A DNA stretch of 64,000 nucleotides, from the NCBI RefSeq assembly GCF_001434665.1, contig NZ_AZDG01000010.1, positions 1 to 64,000 on the forward strand, written 5' to 3'. This document shows positions 38,071-48,421 of the stretch, piece after piece; positions within the stretch are counted from its first letter, which is position 1, and each line of letters begins with the position of its first letter. This DNA comes from Companilactobacillus tucceti DSM 20183. Lineage in GTDB: Bacteria; Bacillota; Bacilli; Lactobacillales; Lactobacillaceae. A program made the position numbers and the translations under genes. Below the pieces are notes generated by a model. The model had not been told where the DNA came from. It was given only the letters and a program-made list of their open reading frames with translations, and made no database searches.

Positions 38071-40719
38071 CTATTTATTAGCTTTTAGTTGATCAATTCT
38101 TTGACTGATCTTGGCTTGACGTGATTTATAGTCGGCTAATTTTTCTTTTTGTTCAGCGACCACTTTTTCAGGAGCCTTTTTAACAAAGTTTTCATTTGAA
38201 AGCTTCTTATCTAAACGACTAATTTCTTTGTCCATTTTAGCCATTTCTTCATTTTGACGAGCAATTTCCTCATCAAGGTCAATCAATTCTGCTAAAGGAA
38301 TGTAAACTTCTGTTCCGTTTGTGACCGAAGTCATGGCAAGTGCTGGAGCTTCAAGATCAGTATCAATTTGTAGATCCTTTGGATGTGCAAATCTATCAAC
38401 ATAATCTTTGTTATTCAAAATGACTTCTTTTATATCATCATTTTGAGGCTTGATCATGATATCAATTGCTTTAGATAAAGGAGCATTGGCTTCAAGACGA
38501 ATCTTTCTAACTGACTTGATCAAGTCAATTAGGACGTCCATATCACTCATAGCTTTTTCATTCTTAAATTCATCGTGATTTTCAGGATATGAAGATAATG
38601 AAATTGATTTACCATTATGTGGCATTGATAACCAAATTTTTTCGGTAACAAATGGCATGATTGGGTGCATTAGCTTCAAGATCTTATCAAGAACATATGT
38701 TAATAGCATTCTCTTTTGGTCTTTTGCATCCCCATCTTCACCAGTTAATGTAGCCTTACTCATTTCAATATACCAATCACAGAAATCATTCCAAATTAAA
38801 TTATAAAGATTACGGCCTACTTCACCAAATTCAAATTTATCCATCAAACGATTAACTTCATTAACTGTTTGATTCAATTTAGCTAAAATCCACTTATCTG
38901 AAAGGTCATAGCTTGTTACCTTTGATAAATCATCCATAGCTGGTGTATTTTCATCAAGATTCATAATAACAAAACGACTAGCATTCCAAATCTTATTAAT
39001 GAAATTCCAGGCTGAATCCATCTTGTCATAACTAAAACGTGTATCTTGGCCAGGTGTTGATCCATTCATTAAGAACCAACGTAAAGCATCTGCACCATAT
39101 TTCTCGATAACATCCATTGGATCAATACCATTACCAAGTGACTTACTCATCTTGCGACCTTGTTCATCACGAATCAAACCATGAATAACAACATGTTCAA
39201 ATGGACGCTTCTCAGTAAATTTAAGACTTGTAAAGATCATTCTTGAAACCCAGAAGAAGATAATGTCGTAACCAGTTACTAATGTGTCTGTTGGGAAATA
39301 ACGTTTGTAATCATCGCTATCTGTATCTGGCCAACCCATAGTTGAAAATGGCCATAGAGCACTTGAGAACCAAGTATCAAGCACATCACTCTCTTGTGTC
39401 CAATTTTCAATATCCTTAGGTGCTTCTTCACCAACATACATTTTGCCGGTTTCTTTGTTATACCAAGCAGGAATTTGATGTCCCCACCATAATTGTCTTG
39501 AAATTACCCAATCATGAACATTATCCATCCATTGTGTAAATGTATCTTCGAAACGATCAGGAACAAAGTTAACTCTAGAATCAGTTTTTTGGTTTTTCAA
39601 AGCTAGTTCTGCTAATGGCTTCATCTTAACGAACCATTGTGTTGATAAACGAGGTTCAACTTGAACACCTGAACGTTCTGAATGTCCAACACTGTGAACA
39701 ATAGGTTCAACATTTAACATGTAATCTTGATCTTTCAAATCTTTAACCATTGCTTTACGAGCTTCGAAACGATCCATGCCATTATATTTACCAGCATTTT
39801 CATTCATAGTTCCGTCAGCATTCATCGTATTGATTCTTTCAAGATCATGTCTATTACCAACAGCAAAGTCATTAGGGTCATGGGCAGGTGTAATTTTAAC
39901 CATACCTGTACCGAATTCCTTATCAACATAATGATCAGTTATGATTGGAACTTTGCGATCAACTAGAGGAACAATGACTTCTTTACCAACTATATCCTTA
40001 TAACGTTCATCACTTGGATTGACGGCAATAGCTATATCACCAAACATTGTTTCTGGACGAGTTGTGGCAATTTCAATATAACCAGATCCATCGGCATATG
40101 GATACTTAACATGATAAAAGGCACCTTGATCATCCTTATGAATAACTTCAATGTCAGATAAAGCTGTTTGAAGTTGTGGATCCCAATTAATAATGTACTC
40201 ACCACGATAAATCAAACCTTCGTTGTACAACTTAACAAAAACCTTACGAACAGCTTTTGAAAGGCCTTCGTCAAGAGTGAATCGTTCACGATCATAATCA
40301 AGTGATAGACCTAATTTACCCCATTGAGATTTAATGATCGAAGCAAATTCATCTTTCCATTTCCAAACTTCATCAACAAACTTTTCACGTCCAAGGTCAT
40401 ATCTAGAGATGCCTTGTTCACGTAACTTAGCTTCAACTTTAGCTTGAGTAGCAATTCCGGCATGATCCATACCTGGAAGATACAAAGTATCATAGCCTTG
40501 CATACGTTTATAGCGAATCAAAGTATCTTGAATAGTAGTATCCCAAGCATGTCCTAAATGCAACTTACCAGTAACATTTGGTGGTGGGATAACGATTGAG
40601 TATGGCTTTGCTTTCTTGTCTCCGGAAGGCTTAAATACTCCTTCATCAAGCCATTTTTGATAACGGCCTGCTTCGACTTCTTTGGGACTATATTTAGTAT
40701 CCATGTCGATTTCTCTCAT
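38071..40719 (-). CDS. valS: valyl-tRNA synthetase
   Basis: Class I synthetase of 882 residues. HIGH is [13 protein letters not shown] (about 45-57), KMSKS is [14 protein letters not shown], the editing domain ([15 protein letters not shown]) is intact, and the C terminus is the usual coiled coil ([19 protein letters not shown]). The open frame reaches 10 codons further up into the T-box terminator; GGAGG before the ATG at 40719 ([12 protein letters not shown]) sets the start. Control is by the T-box leader. Confidence 0.97.
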   Translation of the reverse strand: MREIDMDTKYSPKEVEAGRYQKWLDEGVFKPSGDKKAKPYSIVIPPPNVTGKLHLGHAWDTTIQDTLIRYKRMQGYDTLYLPGMDHAGIATQAKVEAKLREQGISRYDLGREKFVDEVWKWKDEFASIIKSQWGKLGLSLDYDRERFTLDEGLSKAVRKVFVKLYNEGLIYRGEYIINWDPQLQTALSDIEVIHKDDQGAFYHVKYPYADGSGYIEIATTRPETMFGDIAIAVNPSDERYKDIVGKEVIVPLVDRKVPIITDHYVDKEFGTGMVKITPAHDPNDFAVGNRHDLERINTMNADGTMNENAGKYNGMDRFEARKAMVKDLKDQDYMLNVEPIVHSVGHSERSGVQVEPRLSTQWFVKMKPLAELALKNQKTDSRVNFVPDRFEDTFTQWMDNVHDWVISRQLWWGHQIPAWYNKETGKMYVGEEAPKDIENWTQESDVLDTWFSSALWPFSTMGWPDTDSDDYKRYFPTDTLVTGYDIIFFWVSRMIFTSLKFTEKRPFEHVVIHGLIRDEQGRKMSKSLGNGIDPMDVIEKYGADALRWFLMNGSTPGQDTRFSYDKMDSAWNFINKIWNASRFVIMNLDENTPAMDDLSKVTSYDLSDKWILAKLNQTVNEVNRLMDKFEFGEVGRNLYNLIWNDFCDWYIEMSKATLTGEDGDAKDQKRMLLTYVLDKILKLMHPIMPFVTEKIWLSMPHNGKSISLSSYPENHDEFKNEKAMSDMDVLIDLIKSVRKIRLEANAPLSKAIDIMIKPQNDDIKEVILNNKDYVDRFAHPKDLQIDTDLEAPALAMTSVTNGTEVYIPLAELIDLDEEIARQNEEMAKMDKEISRLDKKLSNENFVKKAPEKVVAEQKEKLADYKSRQAKISQRIDQLKANK

Positions 40720-40734
40720 AAAATTTCCTCCATA

Positions 40735-40930
40735 AAATAAAAAAAGCACTCATCCTGAATAGGACGAATGCTCGCGGTACCACCTAAATTAGGAGTCAAA
40801 GACTCCTCTCTCAACAGATAACGGTGGCCCGATCAATTTTGATAGCTCACAGGTAACAATTAAAGAATTCAACTAAGTACTTTTCAGCGACTGTACTCTC
40901 TCTAAAGTTTATTTCAATAATACTCCTGAT
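40735..40930 (-). promoter_or_regulatory. T-box leader of valS (tRNA-Val responsive)
   Basis: The minus strand shows Stem I (base CAGG 40925-40928 with CCTG 40850-40853; AGAGAG bulge and distal loop), a likely GTT valine specifier at 40855-40857, and a canonical T-box AGGTGGTACCGCGAG (40771-40785). The terminator stem is 40745-40755 with 40762-40772, followed by a run of Us. The exact specifier is my reading of the loop. Confidence 0.9.
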
Positions 40931-40947
40931 CAAAGCTGTTGTTTATG

Positions 40948-40976
40948 ATAATAAAACAATATTTAAAAAACGTCAA
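40948..40976 (-). promoter_or_regulatory. sigma-A promoter of valS
   Basis: TTGACG and TATTAT with a 17-base spacer on the minus strand, directly downstream of the thiI stop codon and about 10-20 bases before the start of the T-box Stem I. Confidence 0.75.
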
Positions 40977-40980
40977 TTGC

Positions 40981-42198
40981 CTAAAGTAAGCTATTGATAT
41001 TTTCTTGATTACTTTCCATAAAATGATCACCATGTTCAATTGTTGTAATCTTTACTCCAGCAAGAGATCTCTCAATTAAACCATCAATATCCAAGACACT
41101 TTCAAATTTACGTGTTTTTTCAACATTAGGTCTAGTTTTAGGACTAGGTGGGGCAAAAACTGTACAACAGTCTTCAAATGGTTGAATAGATAAATTAAAT
41201 GTATCGATTTTTTCAGCAATTCTAATAATTTCTGTCTTATCCATTGTTGCAACGGGACGAAGAATTGGTGTAGTTGTTACATCATTTATAGCCATCATGC
41301 TCTCTAAAGTTTGTGAAGCAACTTGCCCCACAGCTTCACCATTGAAAATAGCTAAAGCATGTTCTTTCTCACGTAAAATATCCGTTAATCTAAGCATAAA
41401 ACGACGTTGAATCGTCATTAAGTATCCTTCTGGTACGGATGCTTTGATAGTTTCTTGAATCTCTGCGAATGGAACTTCAATAAATTTGATATTTCCACCA
41501 AAAGCAGTCAATTTACTCGTTAGTTCTTTAGCTTTATTTAATGCTTGTTCTGATGTGTATGGAGGACTGTAGAAATGAACCATTTCAATATCCACTCCAC
41601 GCTTCAAAGCATAATATCCAGCAACTGGTGAATCAATACCACCGGACAACATAAGCATTGCTTTCCCAGCAGTACCAACTGGTAATCCACCAGCACCTTT
41701 AATAGTTAAGTAAGATAGATAAATTCCATCTTGTCTAACTTCAACAGAAATCTTAATATCTGGACGTTTCATTTCAACATCAATGCCAGGAAATTCATCA
41801 CAAATTGCATCCCCAAGTTGAAGATTGATTTGATTAGTATCCAAATAATAACTATGATCTGAACGCTTAGTACCCACTTTAAAACTCATTCCAGGTTTAT
41901 AAGCTTCATGCATCATTTCGATAGCTTTTTTCTTAACATCCTCAAAATCTTTTGAGACTTCAACACTCAATGAAAAAGTTTGAATCCCAAAAACATTTTT
42001 TAGTTTTTCCATAACTGGTTTTGCGTCAACACCATTTAGTTCAATATGTAGACGATCACGATGTGGTCTCATTCTTAAATCAGGGTAATCTTTCAAAACT
42101 CTAGCGACATTACCATGTAAGCGGTCGATGAAGCTCTTACGATTTTTACCCTTTGTTGATAGCTCACCATAGCGAACCATAATTTCAGTATATTCCAT
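40981..42198 (-). CDS. thiI: tRNA 4-thiouridine synthase ThiI
   Basis: PP-loop enzyme of 405 residues that makes 4-thiouridine at position 8 of tRNAs. It starts with the ferredoxin-like and THUMP region (about 1-165), then the PP-loop [15 protein letters not shown]. There is no C-terminal rhodanese domain, so the persulfide must come from the partner desulfurase. That partner is the gene 29 bases upstream. Confidence 0.95.
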   Translation of the reverse strand: MEYTEIMVRYGELSTKGKNRKSFIDRLHGNVARVLKDYPDLRMRPHRDRLHIELNGVDAKPVMEKLKNVFGIQTFSLSVEVSKDFEDVKKKAIEMMHEAYKPGMSFKVGTKRSDHSYYLDTNQINLQLGDAICDEFPGIDVEMKRPDIKISVEVRQDGIYLSYLTIKGAGGLPVGTAGKAMLMLSGGIDSPVAGYYALKRGVDIEMVHFYSPPYTSEQALNKAKELTSKLTAFGGNIKFIEVPFAEIQETIKASVPEGYLMTIQRRFMLRLTDILREKEHALAIFNGEAVGQVASQTLESMMAINDVTTTPILRPVATMDKTEIIRIAEKIDTFNLSIQPFEDCCTVFAPPSPKTRPNVEKTRKFESVLDIDGLIERSLAGVKITTIEHGDHFMESNQENINSLL

Positions 42199-42227
42199 TA
42201 AATTCTCCTAGTTTTGTTTCTAAAAAC

Positions 42228-43373
42228 TTAATTCAAAATTTGAAAATGATCATGGATCTGATCTAAATTCTTAATGAATTTCTTCATTTCAGCTTCAGTA
42301 TTATTCTCATCTAAACTAACTCGAAAAGCACTTGTAGCAACTTTTTCCGGAGTGCTCATTGCCTTTAAAGTACTAGATTCCAAACCCTTTTTAGATGAAC
42401 AAGCACTTGTTGTTGAAATATAAATGTCACGATCCTCAAATGTATGAACAACCGTTTCACCTCGAACACCATCAATCGTGAAGCAGATAATATGCGGTGC
42501 AAAATCATCTGATATCTTTGAGAATACGTGAGTATTTGAAAGGCCTTCGATATGATTGATCAATTCGGATTTTAATTTTAACATTTTTTCAGCTTTTTGA
42601 GCTTCGTTATCTTTTAATAAACGTAAAGCCTTGGCCATAGCAGCAATAGCTGGTGTATTTTCAGTACCACTTCTAAGATTTTTTTCTTGGCCTCCACCAG
42701 CCATAAGTGGCTCCAATTGCTTACCAGATTTCATATAAATAAATCCAATCCCACGTGGTGCATGGAATTTATGACCTGAAAACGTGTAAAAATCAACACG
42801 GGAATCAATAAATTTATCATCTATATTCTTTCCAATAGCTTGAGTTCCGTCAACATGGTAACTGATGTTTGGGTAATCATCCAAAACACGTGCCATTTCA
42901 TGTATCGGTTGAATAGAACCGATTTCATTATTAACCGCCATTGTTGACACAAGAATCGTATCGTCTCTAATAGCGTCCTTTAAATCACTTGCACTAACAT
43001 GACCTGTCTTATCTACTGGCAAGTATGTTACTTCATAACCAAGTTCTTCCAATTGATGCATCGAATTCATTACTGAAGGATGTTCAATTGAAGTAGTAAT
43101 AATATGTTTACCAAATTCACGTTTTTTAAAAGCAGTTCCTTTTATGATCCAGTTGTTTCCTTCTGTACCACCACTTGTAAATACTACCTCATAGGGTTTA
43201 AATCCCATAAGTTGAGCAATTTGCTTACGTGATGTTTCCAATAACTCATAAGCTTTTAAACCTAACTTATGTAAACTAGATGGATTACCAAAGTAATTCA
43301 AACTAGCAGCGTTATATGTTTGTAAAACAGATTCCTCAATTTTTGTTGTTGCACTATTATCAAAATAAATCAT
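42228..43373 (-). CDS. cysteine desulfurase (NifS-like) paired with thiI
   Basis: PLP enzyme of 381 residues from the ATG at 43373 (MIYFDNSATTK). The PLP lysine is in TFSGHKFHAP (about Lys202) and the catalytic cysteine in TTSACSSKKG (about Cys325). It differs from the desulfurase at 10201 and is adjacent to thiI, so it should supply ThiI with sulfur (NifZ-type partner in other Firmicutes). The frame could start at a TTG 15 bases upstream, within the GGTGGG ribosome site. Confidence 0.9.
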   Translation of the reverse strand: MIYFDNSATTKIEESVLQTYNAASLNYFGNPSSLHKLGLKAYELLETSRKQIAQLMGFKPYEVVFTSGGTEGNNWIIKGTAFKKREFGKHIITTSIEHPSVMNSMHQLEELGYEVTYLPVDKTGHVSASDLKDAIRDDTILVSTMAVNNEIGSIQPIHEMARVLDDYPNISYHVDGTQAIGKNIDDKFIDSRVDFYTFSGHKFHAPRGIGFIYMKSGKQLEPLMAGGGQEKNLRSGTENTPAIAAMAKALRLLKDNEAQKAEKMLKLKSELINHIEGLSNTHVFSKISDDFAPHIICFTIDGVRGETVVHTFEDRDIYISTTSACSSKKGLESSTLKAMSTPEKVATSAFRVSLDENNTEAEMKKFIKNLDQIHDHFQILN

Positions 43374-43390
43374 ATTTTTTCCCACCAAAT

Positions 43391-43409
43391 AAAAAAGGCC
43401 CTCAGGCCT
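43391..43409 (-). terminator. short intrinsic terminator after ezrA
   Basis: On the minus strand AGGCC-TGAG-GGCCT followed by a run of U. It lies 39 bases after the ezrA stop and just before the desulfurase ribosome site, so the desulfurase-thiI pair may depend on partial read-through or its own promoter. Confidence 0.6.
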
Positions 43410-43447
43410 AAAATTTCATCTCTTATACGATACATCAAAACGATTAA

Positions 43448-45136
43448 TTATGCATTAATTGTCTCTTTAATTCTTTCAACTGATCCTGGTTCAACACGTT
43501 CCAATTCTTTGGAAATTATTTCAACTGCTTTGTTGTAATCGTAATCATTATCAAAGATAGATTTTGAACGTTCCAATTGATCTTTAAAGTTATCGTCATG
43601 ATTACCATATCTATTAGCATATTGTAATAATTTTTCAGCTAAACTTACTTTTTGCTTTAATTCGGTTGTCTTTTGAACTAAATTCTCCAAATCTTCCTGC
43701 GCAACAATGACTTGTTTACTAATATCTTCCATATTAATTTGCTTAGAACCTAACTCGTCATATAATTTATTGATCTCGTCGTAAACCATATAGAAATAAT
43801 CCAAGTAATAATCTGGCAAGCCATTTAGTCTCAATTGTTCAACGATCTTCTTTTGAATTTCTAAACGTTTAGAATATTGATTTACACTATTAATCGCAAT
43901 ACTCTCACTGGAAACCATCTGATTCAAGCTATCATTGATCGACTTTTCCTCTTCTTCAATTCGATCAAGTTTTTCAATGATATCCTTGAAGGTAACTTCA
44001 GCGTGAGAATATACAACCTTTTTATCAGCAATGTCTTGAACTTCTTGGTCATAATCTTCTCTCAGACTGATCAATTCCTTACGATTATCTTCAATTTCAT
44101 TTGTATCATTTTTCTTTAAAATATAGTGTTCTTCTAATTCTTGCATTCTATGTTCTAGTTTATTGTGTTGATAATTGGCATGATTAATATAGTCTAATAC
44201 CGGTTTTTGTTGCTTTAGGACACTTTGTTTTGCTTCAACCTCAAGTGTCAAAATGTCATAAAGATTTTCAATCTTTTCCTTTATATCGTCATTTAACTTG
44301 CTAGTATCATCAAAATCTAGTTCACCTAAAGCATTATCCGATTTAATCATATTCTCTTGAACACTATTCATTAAATCAGCAATATTATCCTCAAATTGAT
44401 ATTGTTGATTTAATAATTTTTGATAAACATCGTTAATTTCTTCTACTTGTCCAGGAAATACTTCATTTAAATCATGATGTAGTGGTTCTATCACTTTGAG
44501 TTGATCGGTTATCAATGCAATCTTCACTCTTGCATCATCCAAATATTGGCTGGCCTCTAGATGATCACCATTTTTAGTAGAAGTTTCTTCTTCATCTAAT
44601 AGTGTCGCAACTTCTGAAAGTTCATCTTCCAAATTATCCGCTGCAGAACCATAATCAAATGATTGAGTTAATACTTGCTTACGCAATAATTGATAGTTCT
44701 TATGCAATTCATCACGACGTAAAGCATTTTGCTCGTCACTATTTGATAAGTTATCTAATGAAGATTCTATTTCACTGAATTTAGATTCAACATCTGATAT
44801 TCTTGTTGCTATTGCCTTAAGTTGCTTATTTGCCCCAAAAACTCTAAATTGGGTATTCTTATAATCAGCTTTACGCATATCAGTAGAAATATCAGGTACC
44901 ACTTCATTCAATTCTTGAAAATATTCTTTTTTTACACTAACAAAGCGCTCACTACTGGAACCTGTCAGATTCATATCTTCGATTTTTTTTATTTTATCTT
45001 TAAAGCGGTCTTCCTTTAAATCAGTTATATTGTCCTTGTAGCCATTCAATACACCGGCATTTTTCTTTTGCAAGAACCACATATACCATAAGAAAATCAG
45101 CACCAATAAGATAATTACAATAATAATTATAGACAC
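43448..45136 (-). CDS. ezrA: septation-ring formation regulator EzrA
   Basis: Membrane-anchored spectrin-like protein of about 562 residues. A single N-terminal helix (SIIIIVIILLVLIFLWYMWF) is followed by long coiled-coil bundles throughout (LEASQYLDDARVKIALITDQL, RLEIQKKIVEQLRLNGLPDYY). It restrains and coordinates FtsZ at the septum. I take the GTG at 45136, preceded by AGGGGTG; an ATG at 45166 with a poor ribosome site is the alternative. It is adjacent to the divergent rpsD, the usual Firmicutes order. Confidence 0.92.
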   Translation of the reverse strand: MSIIIIVIILLVLIFLWYMWFLQKKNAGVLNGYKDNITDLKEDRFKDKIKKIEDMNLTGSSSERFVSVKKEYFQELNEVVPDISTDMRKADYKNTQFRVFGANKQLKAIATRISDVESKFSEIESSLDNLSNSDEQNALRRDELHKNYQLLRKQVLTQSFDYGSAADNLEDELSEVATLLDEEETSTKNGDHLEASQYLDDARVKIALITDQLKVIEPLHHDLNEVFPGQVEEINDVYQKLLNQQYQFEDNIADLMNSVQENMIKSDNALGELDFDDTSKLNDDIKEKIENLYDILTLEVEAKQSVLKQQKPVLDYINHANYQHNKLEHRMQELEEHYILKKNDTNEIEDNRKELISLREDYDQEVQDIADKKVVYSHAEVTFKDIIEKLDRIEEEEKSINDSLNQMVSSESIAINSVNQYSKRLEIQKKIVEQLRLNGLPDYYLDYFYMVYDEINKLYDELGSKQINMEDISKQVIVAQEDLENLVQKTTELKQKVSLAEKLLQYANRYGNHDDNFKDQLERSKSIFDNDYDYNKAVEIISKELERVEPGSVERIKETINA

Positions 45137-45245
45137 ATTTACACCCCTAATGATGTTACTTAACATTCATACTCAAAATTATAACAAAGATTTATACTAC
45201 TATTACTGATAGCAAGCATTCATAATAAAGTTTTAAATATTTACT

Positions 45246-45274
45246 TTGACAATGGTTAATATTCACGTTACACT
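45246..45274 (+). promoter_or_regulatory. sigma-A promoter of rpsD
   Basis: TTGACA and TACACT with a 17-base spacer, giving a start near 45281 and a leader of about 165 bases before rpsD. Confidence 0.8.
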
Positions 45275-45280
45275 AGTCTT

Positions 45281-45446
45281 CGTGTAAAATATGCAGCAAA
45301 GAGCGGCAAGAACGTCAACAGTTAAAGGCTTTTAGTTCGATTAGTAACCTGTGGCTGCACATGGCGAAGATCGTAACGATAACTGCACGAATGCTAAACT
45401 CTTGTTAATTATTTTACTCCATTACAACTTTGGAGGAATTTTATTT
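45281..45446 (+). promoter_or_regulatory. rpsD leader, probable S4 autoregulatory RNA
   Basis: The ~165-base untranslated leader between promoter and rpsD is more GC-rich and structured than its surroundings (segments GCGGCAAGAACG and GTGGCTGCACATGGCG). An open frame from 45351 crosses it but has no ribosome site. S4 leaders that bind S4 and repress rpsD are known in Firmicutes; I infer the same here without a structural match. Confidence 0.5.
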
Positions 45447-46055
45447 ATGTCTAGATATACAGGACCTCGTTGGAAATTATCTCGTCGTTTAGGTATTTCC
45501 CTATCAGGATCAGGAAAAGAAATCGCACGTCGTAACTATGCACCAGGTCAACATGGACCAAATAGTCGTCGTAAGATCTCAGAATATGGTCAACAATTAA
45601 CAGAAAAGCAAAAATTGCGTTTCATGTATGACGTTAACGAACGCCAATTCCGTAACCTCTTCTTACGTGCCGGTAAGCTTGAAGGTATCCACGGTGTTAA
45701 CTTGATGATTCTTCTTGAAACAAGACTTGATAACGTTGTTTACAGATTAGGTTTAGCAAGTTCACGTCCACAAGCTCGTCAACTTGTAAACCATGGTCAC
45801 ATCACTGTTGATGGTAAACGTGTTGATATTCCATCATACGAAGTACAAATTGGTCAAAAGATCAGCCTTCGCGAAAAGTCAAAAGACTTGGCTATCGTTA
45901 AGGAAAACCTTGAAAATGTTGTTGGTCGCCCTGGCTTTGTTAGCTTTGACGATAACACATTGACAGGTTCTCTAGTACGTAACCCAGAACGTAACGAACT
46001 AGAACCAAATATTGACGAATCACTAGTTGTTGAATACTACAACCAAATCCTTTAA
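45447..46055 (+). CDS. rpsD: 30S ribosomal protein S4
   Basis: Primary 16S rRNA-binding protein of 202 residues. It opens [21 protein letters not shown], contains [19 protein letters not shown] and the S4 domain ([22 protein letters not shown]), and ends VEYYNQIL. The start is the ATG behind GGAGG, not the longer frame from 45351. Besides ribosome assembly it probably represses its own synthesis through the leader. It stands alone with its own promoter and terminator. Confidence 0.97.
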   Translation: MSRYTGPRWKLSRRLGISLSGSGKEIARRNYAPGQHGPNSRRKISEYGQQLTEKQKLRFMYDVNERQFRNLFLRAGKLEGIHGVNLMILLETRLDNVVYRLGLASSRPQARQLVNHGHITVDGKRVDIPSYEVQIGQKISLREKSKDLAIVKENLENVVGRPGFVSFDDNTLTGSLVRNPERNELEPNIDESLVVEYYNQIL

Positions 46056-46068
46056 TATTTATATTCAA

Positions 46069-46093
46069 ACATCCACTTGGTGGGTGTTTTTTT
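46069..46093 (+). terminator. intrinsic terminator of rpsD
   Basis: 8-bp stem (ACATCCAC with GTGGGTGT, one T-G pair) with a 3-base loop, followed by a T-run, 11 bases after the rpsD stop codon. Confidence 0.85.
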
Positions 46094-46098
46094 ATACG

Positions 46099-46130
46099 AA
46101 AAAAACAGGTCGCCTAATTGGCGACCTGTT
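46099..46130 (-). terminator. intrinsic terminator of the DUF1054 gene
   Basis: Perfect 11-bp stem (AACAGGTCGCC, 46104-46114, with 46120-46130) and a 5-base loop; the minus-strand U-run corresponds to 46099-46105. It overlaps the end of the DUF1054 gene. Confidence 0.85.
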
Positions 46131-46716
46131 CATTTATTTCTACCATAAATTGAACTAATTTCATGAACTTATCAAAAAGTAACTTATCGAAGTCTCCTCT
46201 TTCAACAATTTCAGAGTCTTTATTAAGAGTAAATCCAATTACAAAATCACTTGATTTAACCGACGTATATCTTTTTAGTATTTTTTTGTATGAATCACTT
46301 GCAGTAAATAATTCTGGTTGAGTGTGATCATTAGATACTCCCCAACCTCCATCAATTATTCTCTTTTCTAAATCTTGTATTATAGGATAATATTCTGGTC
46401 TCTTATTTATATCTGCCAATAAACTAAAAGTAATAAAATATCTATCGGGCCATAATCCCAATTCAACATGCGGAGTTTTCTTATACCCTCTTTTATTTTG
46501 ATTTATTGCTAACCAAGTATCAGGTGGCGGATTTTTTGTCCTACGCTGATGTTTAGCTATTTTCATATAAAATTTAGACTGATATTTTTCTTCCAGTGCT
46601 GATAACAATTCATCACCAAATTTTTGAAACTTTGGATCAAGTTGTTGTCGTATCAATTGTAAACGACCAGATAACGTATCATCTTCAAAAACTTCAAAAT
46701 CATTTTTCTTAAACAT
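46114..46716 (-). CDS. DUF1054 (YktB/UPF0637) family protein
   Basis: Soluble protein of 200 residues. The conserved run KIAKHQRRTKNPPPDTWLAI and HVELGLWPDRYFITFSLLA mark the DUF1054 family, present across Bacilli. No function is known; there is no membrane segment or recognised catalytic motif. The start is the second of two adjacent ATGs (46716), about 8 bases from AAGGA. It is divergent from rarA, with starts 50 bases apart. Confidence 0.85.
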   Translation of the reverse strand: MFKKNDFEVFEDDTLSGRLQLIRQQLDPKFQKFGDELLSALEEKYQSKFYMKIAKHQRRTKNPPPDTWLAINQNKRGYKKTPHVELGLWPDRYFITFSLLADINKRPEYYPIIQDLEKRIIDGGWGVSNDHTQPELFTASDSYKKILKRYTSVKSSDFVIGFTLNKDSEIVERGDFDKLLFDKFMKLVQFMVEINEQVAN

Positions 46717-46767
46717 CATATTCTTCCTTTGTTGTAGAATATACATATTGATTATATAGGAGGTATT

Positions 46768-48072
46768 ATGCAAAAACCACTAGCATATCGAATGCGACCA
46801 ACTAATATCGATGAAATAGTAGGTCAACAACACTTAGTTGGAACTAATAAAATCATCCGTAGAATGGTTGAAGCTAAGATGTTATCTTCGATGATTCTTT
46901 ACGGACCACCTGGCATTGGGAAAACTAGTATTGCCAGTGCAATAGCTGGTAGCACTAAGTATGCCTTTAGAAAATTAAATGCTGCTACAGATAGTAAAAA
47001 AGATTTACAAATCGTTGCTGAAGAAGCAAAAATGAGTGGTACGGTTGTTCTACTTTTAGATGAAATTCACCGATTAGATAAGACAAAACAAGATTTTTTA
47101 TTACCCTTATTAGAAAGTGGATCAATTATTTTAATTGGTGCTACAACTGAAAATCCATATATCAATATAAGCCCTGCTATTCGTTCTAGAGTGCAAATAT
47201 TCGAATTACATCCGTTGTCACCAGATGATCTAAAAAAAGCCGTCAAGCGTGCTTTAAATGATGATAAAAACGGTTTGGGTAAGTATGATGTTAAAATTGA
47301 TGAATTGGCACTAAATACATTAGTTGAATCCACTAATGGGGATCTACGAAGCATATTAAATGGATTAGAACTATCTGTCTTATCCACCAAAAAAAATGAG
47401 AATGGAACAATACATTTAAAACTTCATGATATTGAAGAATCCATTCAAAAAAAGGCTATTTCAGCTGATAAGGATGGAGATAGTCATTACGATGTGATAT
47501 CAGCTTTCCAAAAATCTATTCGTGGAAGTGACCCAGACGCAGCACTCCATTACCTAGCAAGATTACTAGAAGCTGGGGAACTAACAATTGCTATCAGAAG
47601 ACTACTCGTTTGCGCATATGAGGATATCGGATTGGCAAATCCACAAGCATGCTCTCGTGCAGTACAAGCAGCACAAGTAGCACAAATGGTTGGACTTCCT
47701 GAAGCTCGTATACCTTTGGCCAATGCCGTTATTGATTTATGTTTATGTCCTAAATCTAATTCCGCCATGGATGCAATAGACTCTGCATTAGCTGATGTTA
47801 GATCTGGTAAAGCTAACTCTATACCAGATGACTTAAAAGATGCCCACTATAGTGGAGCCAAGAAATTAGGCCACGGTGTGGGATACAAATACCCTCACAA
47901 TTATCCAAATGATTGGGTAAAACAACAATATCTTCCAAATAATTTAATCAATACTACATACTACCAACCTAAAAACACTGGTAAATATGAACAAGCACTT
48001 AATATGCGATTGAATCAATTAAACGATTGGAAGAAAAAAACAAATTGGAGTAATAAAGAACATGATGATTAA
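46768..48072 (+). CDS. rarA: replication-associated recombination protein RarA (MgsA)
   Basis: AAA+ ATPase of 434 residues acting at stalled replication forks. Walker A is YGPPGIGKTSIASAIA (about 50-65), Walker B is LLLDEIHRLDK, and GATTENPYINISPAIRSR is the sensor 1 region. The C-terminal tetramerisation part (YDVISAFQKSIRGSDPDAAL, EDIGLANPQA) is complete. TATAGGAGG precedes the ATG. Its 3' end overlaps the next gene by 11 bases. Confidence 0.95.
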   Translation: MQKPLAYRMRPTNIDEIVGQQHLVGTNKIIRRMVEAKMLSSMILYGPPGIGKTSIASAIAGSTKYAFRKLNAATDSKKDLQIVAEEAKMSGTVVLLLDEIHRLDKTKQDFLLPLLESGSIILIGATTENPYINISPAIRSRVQIFELHPLSPDDLKKAVKRALNDDKNGLGKYDVKIDELALNTLVESTNGDLRSILNGLELSVLSTKKNENGTIHLKLHDIEESIQKKAISADKDGDSHYDVISAFQKSIRGSDPDAALHYLARLLEAGELTIAIRRLLVCAYEDIGLANPQACSRAVQAAQVAQMVGLPEARIPLANAVIDLCLCPKSNSAMDAIDSALADVRSGKANSIPDDLKDAHYSGAKKLGHGVGYKYPHNYPNDWVKQQYLPNNLINTTYYQPKNTGKYEQALNMRLNQLNDWKKKTNWSNKEHDD

Positions 48073-48343
48073 GATTTTAATGGCACTATTTATTTTATTC
48101 TTACTAGCCCTTTCCTATAATCTGTGGTATCACAGTGATAAAAAATTTTTAATTTACTCACCTGATGAAAATTCAACTCTTAAATCGGCAATGAGAATTA
48201 CTTCGGTGCTTTTGGTTGTCATATCAGTTGTTGGCGTTATCATATTATTAGTAGGTAATGAAAAAGCAAACTTCATTACTTTACTTCTAGGTAGTCTAAC
48301 AGCAGCTATATTTTCAATTTATTTAGCAAATATTAACAGATAG
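48062..48343 (+). CDS. small three-helix membrane protein, function unknown
   Basis: Protein of 93 residues with hydrophobic segments at about 4-22, 44-66 and 71-89 and a short polar loop (YHSDKKFLIYSPDENSTLK) between the first two. It overlaps the end of rarA by 11 bases, so it is translated from the same mRNA. I do not recognise the family with confidence; it resembles small DUF3899-type proteins in size and layout only. No catalytic motif is visible. Confidence 0.7.
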   Translation: MMIKILMALFILFLLALSYNLWYHSDKKFLIYSPDENSTLKSAMRITSVLLVVISVVGVIILLVGNEKANFITLLLGSLTAAIFSIYLANINR

Positions 48344-48372
48344 CTGTATTTATTTTTCCGAATAAACTAAAA

Positions 48373-48399
48373 TATAAGTATAGGTATAGTACTTATACC
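48373..48399. repeat. overlapping palindromes upstream of the usp gene
   Basis: Two interleaved perfect inverted repeats: TATAAGTA-N9-TACTTATA (48373-48397) and GGTATA-N5-TATACC (48383-48399). They lie 23 bases before the usp start, around a possible -10 (TATAGT). They could be an operator or an mRNA hairpin. Confidence 0.5.
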
Positions 48400-48421
48400 A
48401 ATACAATAACGGGGTGATATT

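Noticed and set aside
45351-45446. 32-codon N-terminal extension of rpsD
   Set aside because: It lies in the untranslated leader; GGAGG and the conserved [10 protein letters not shown] start are at 45447.
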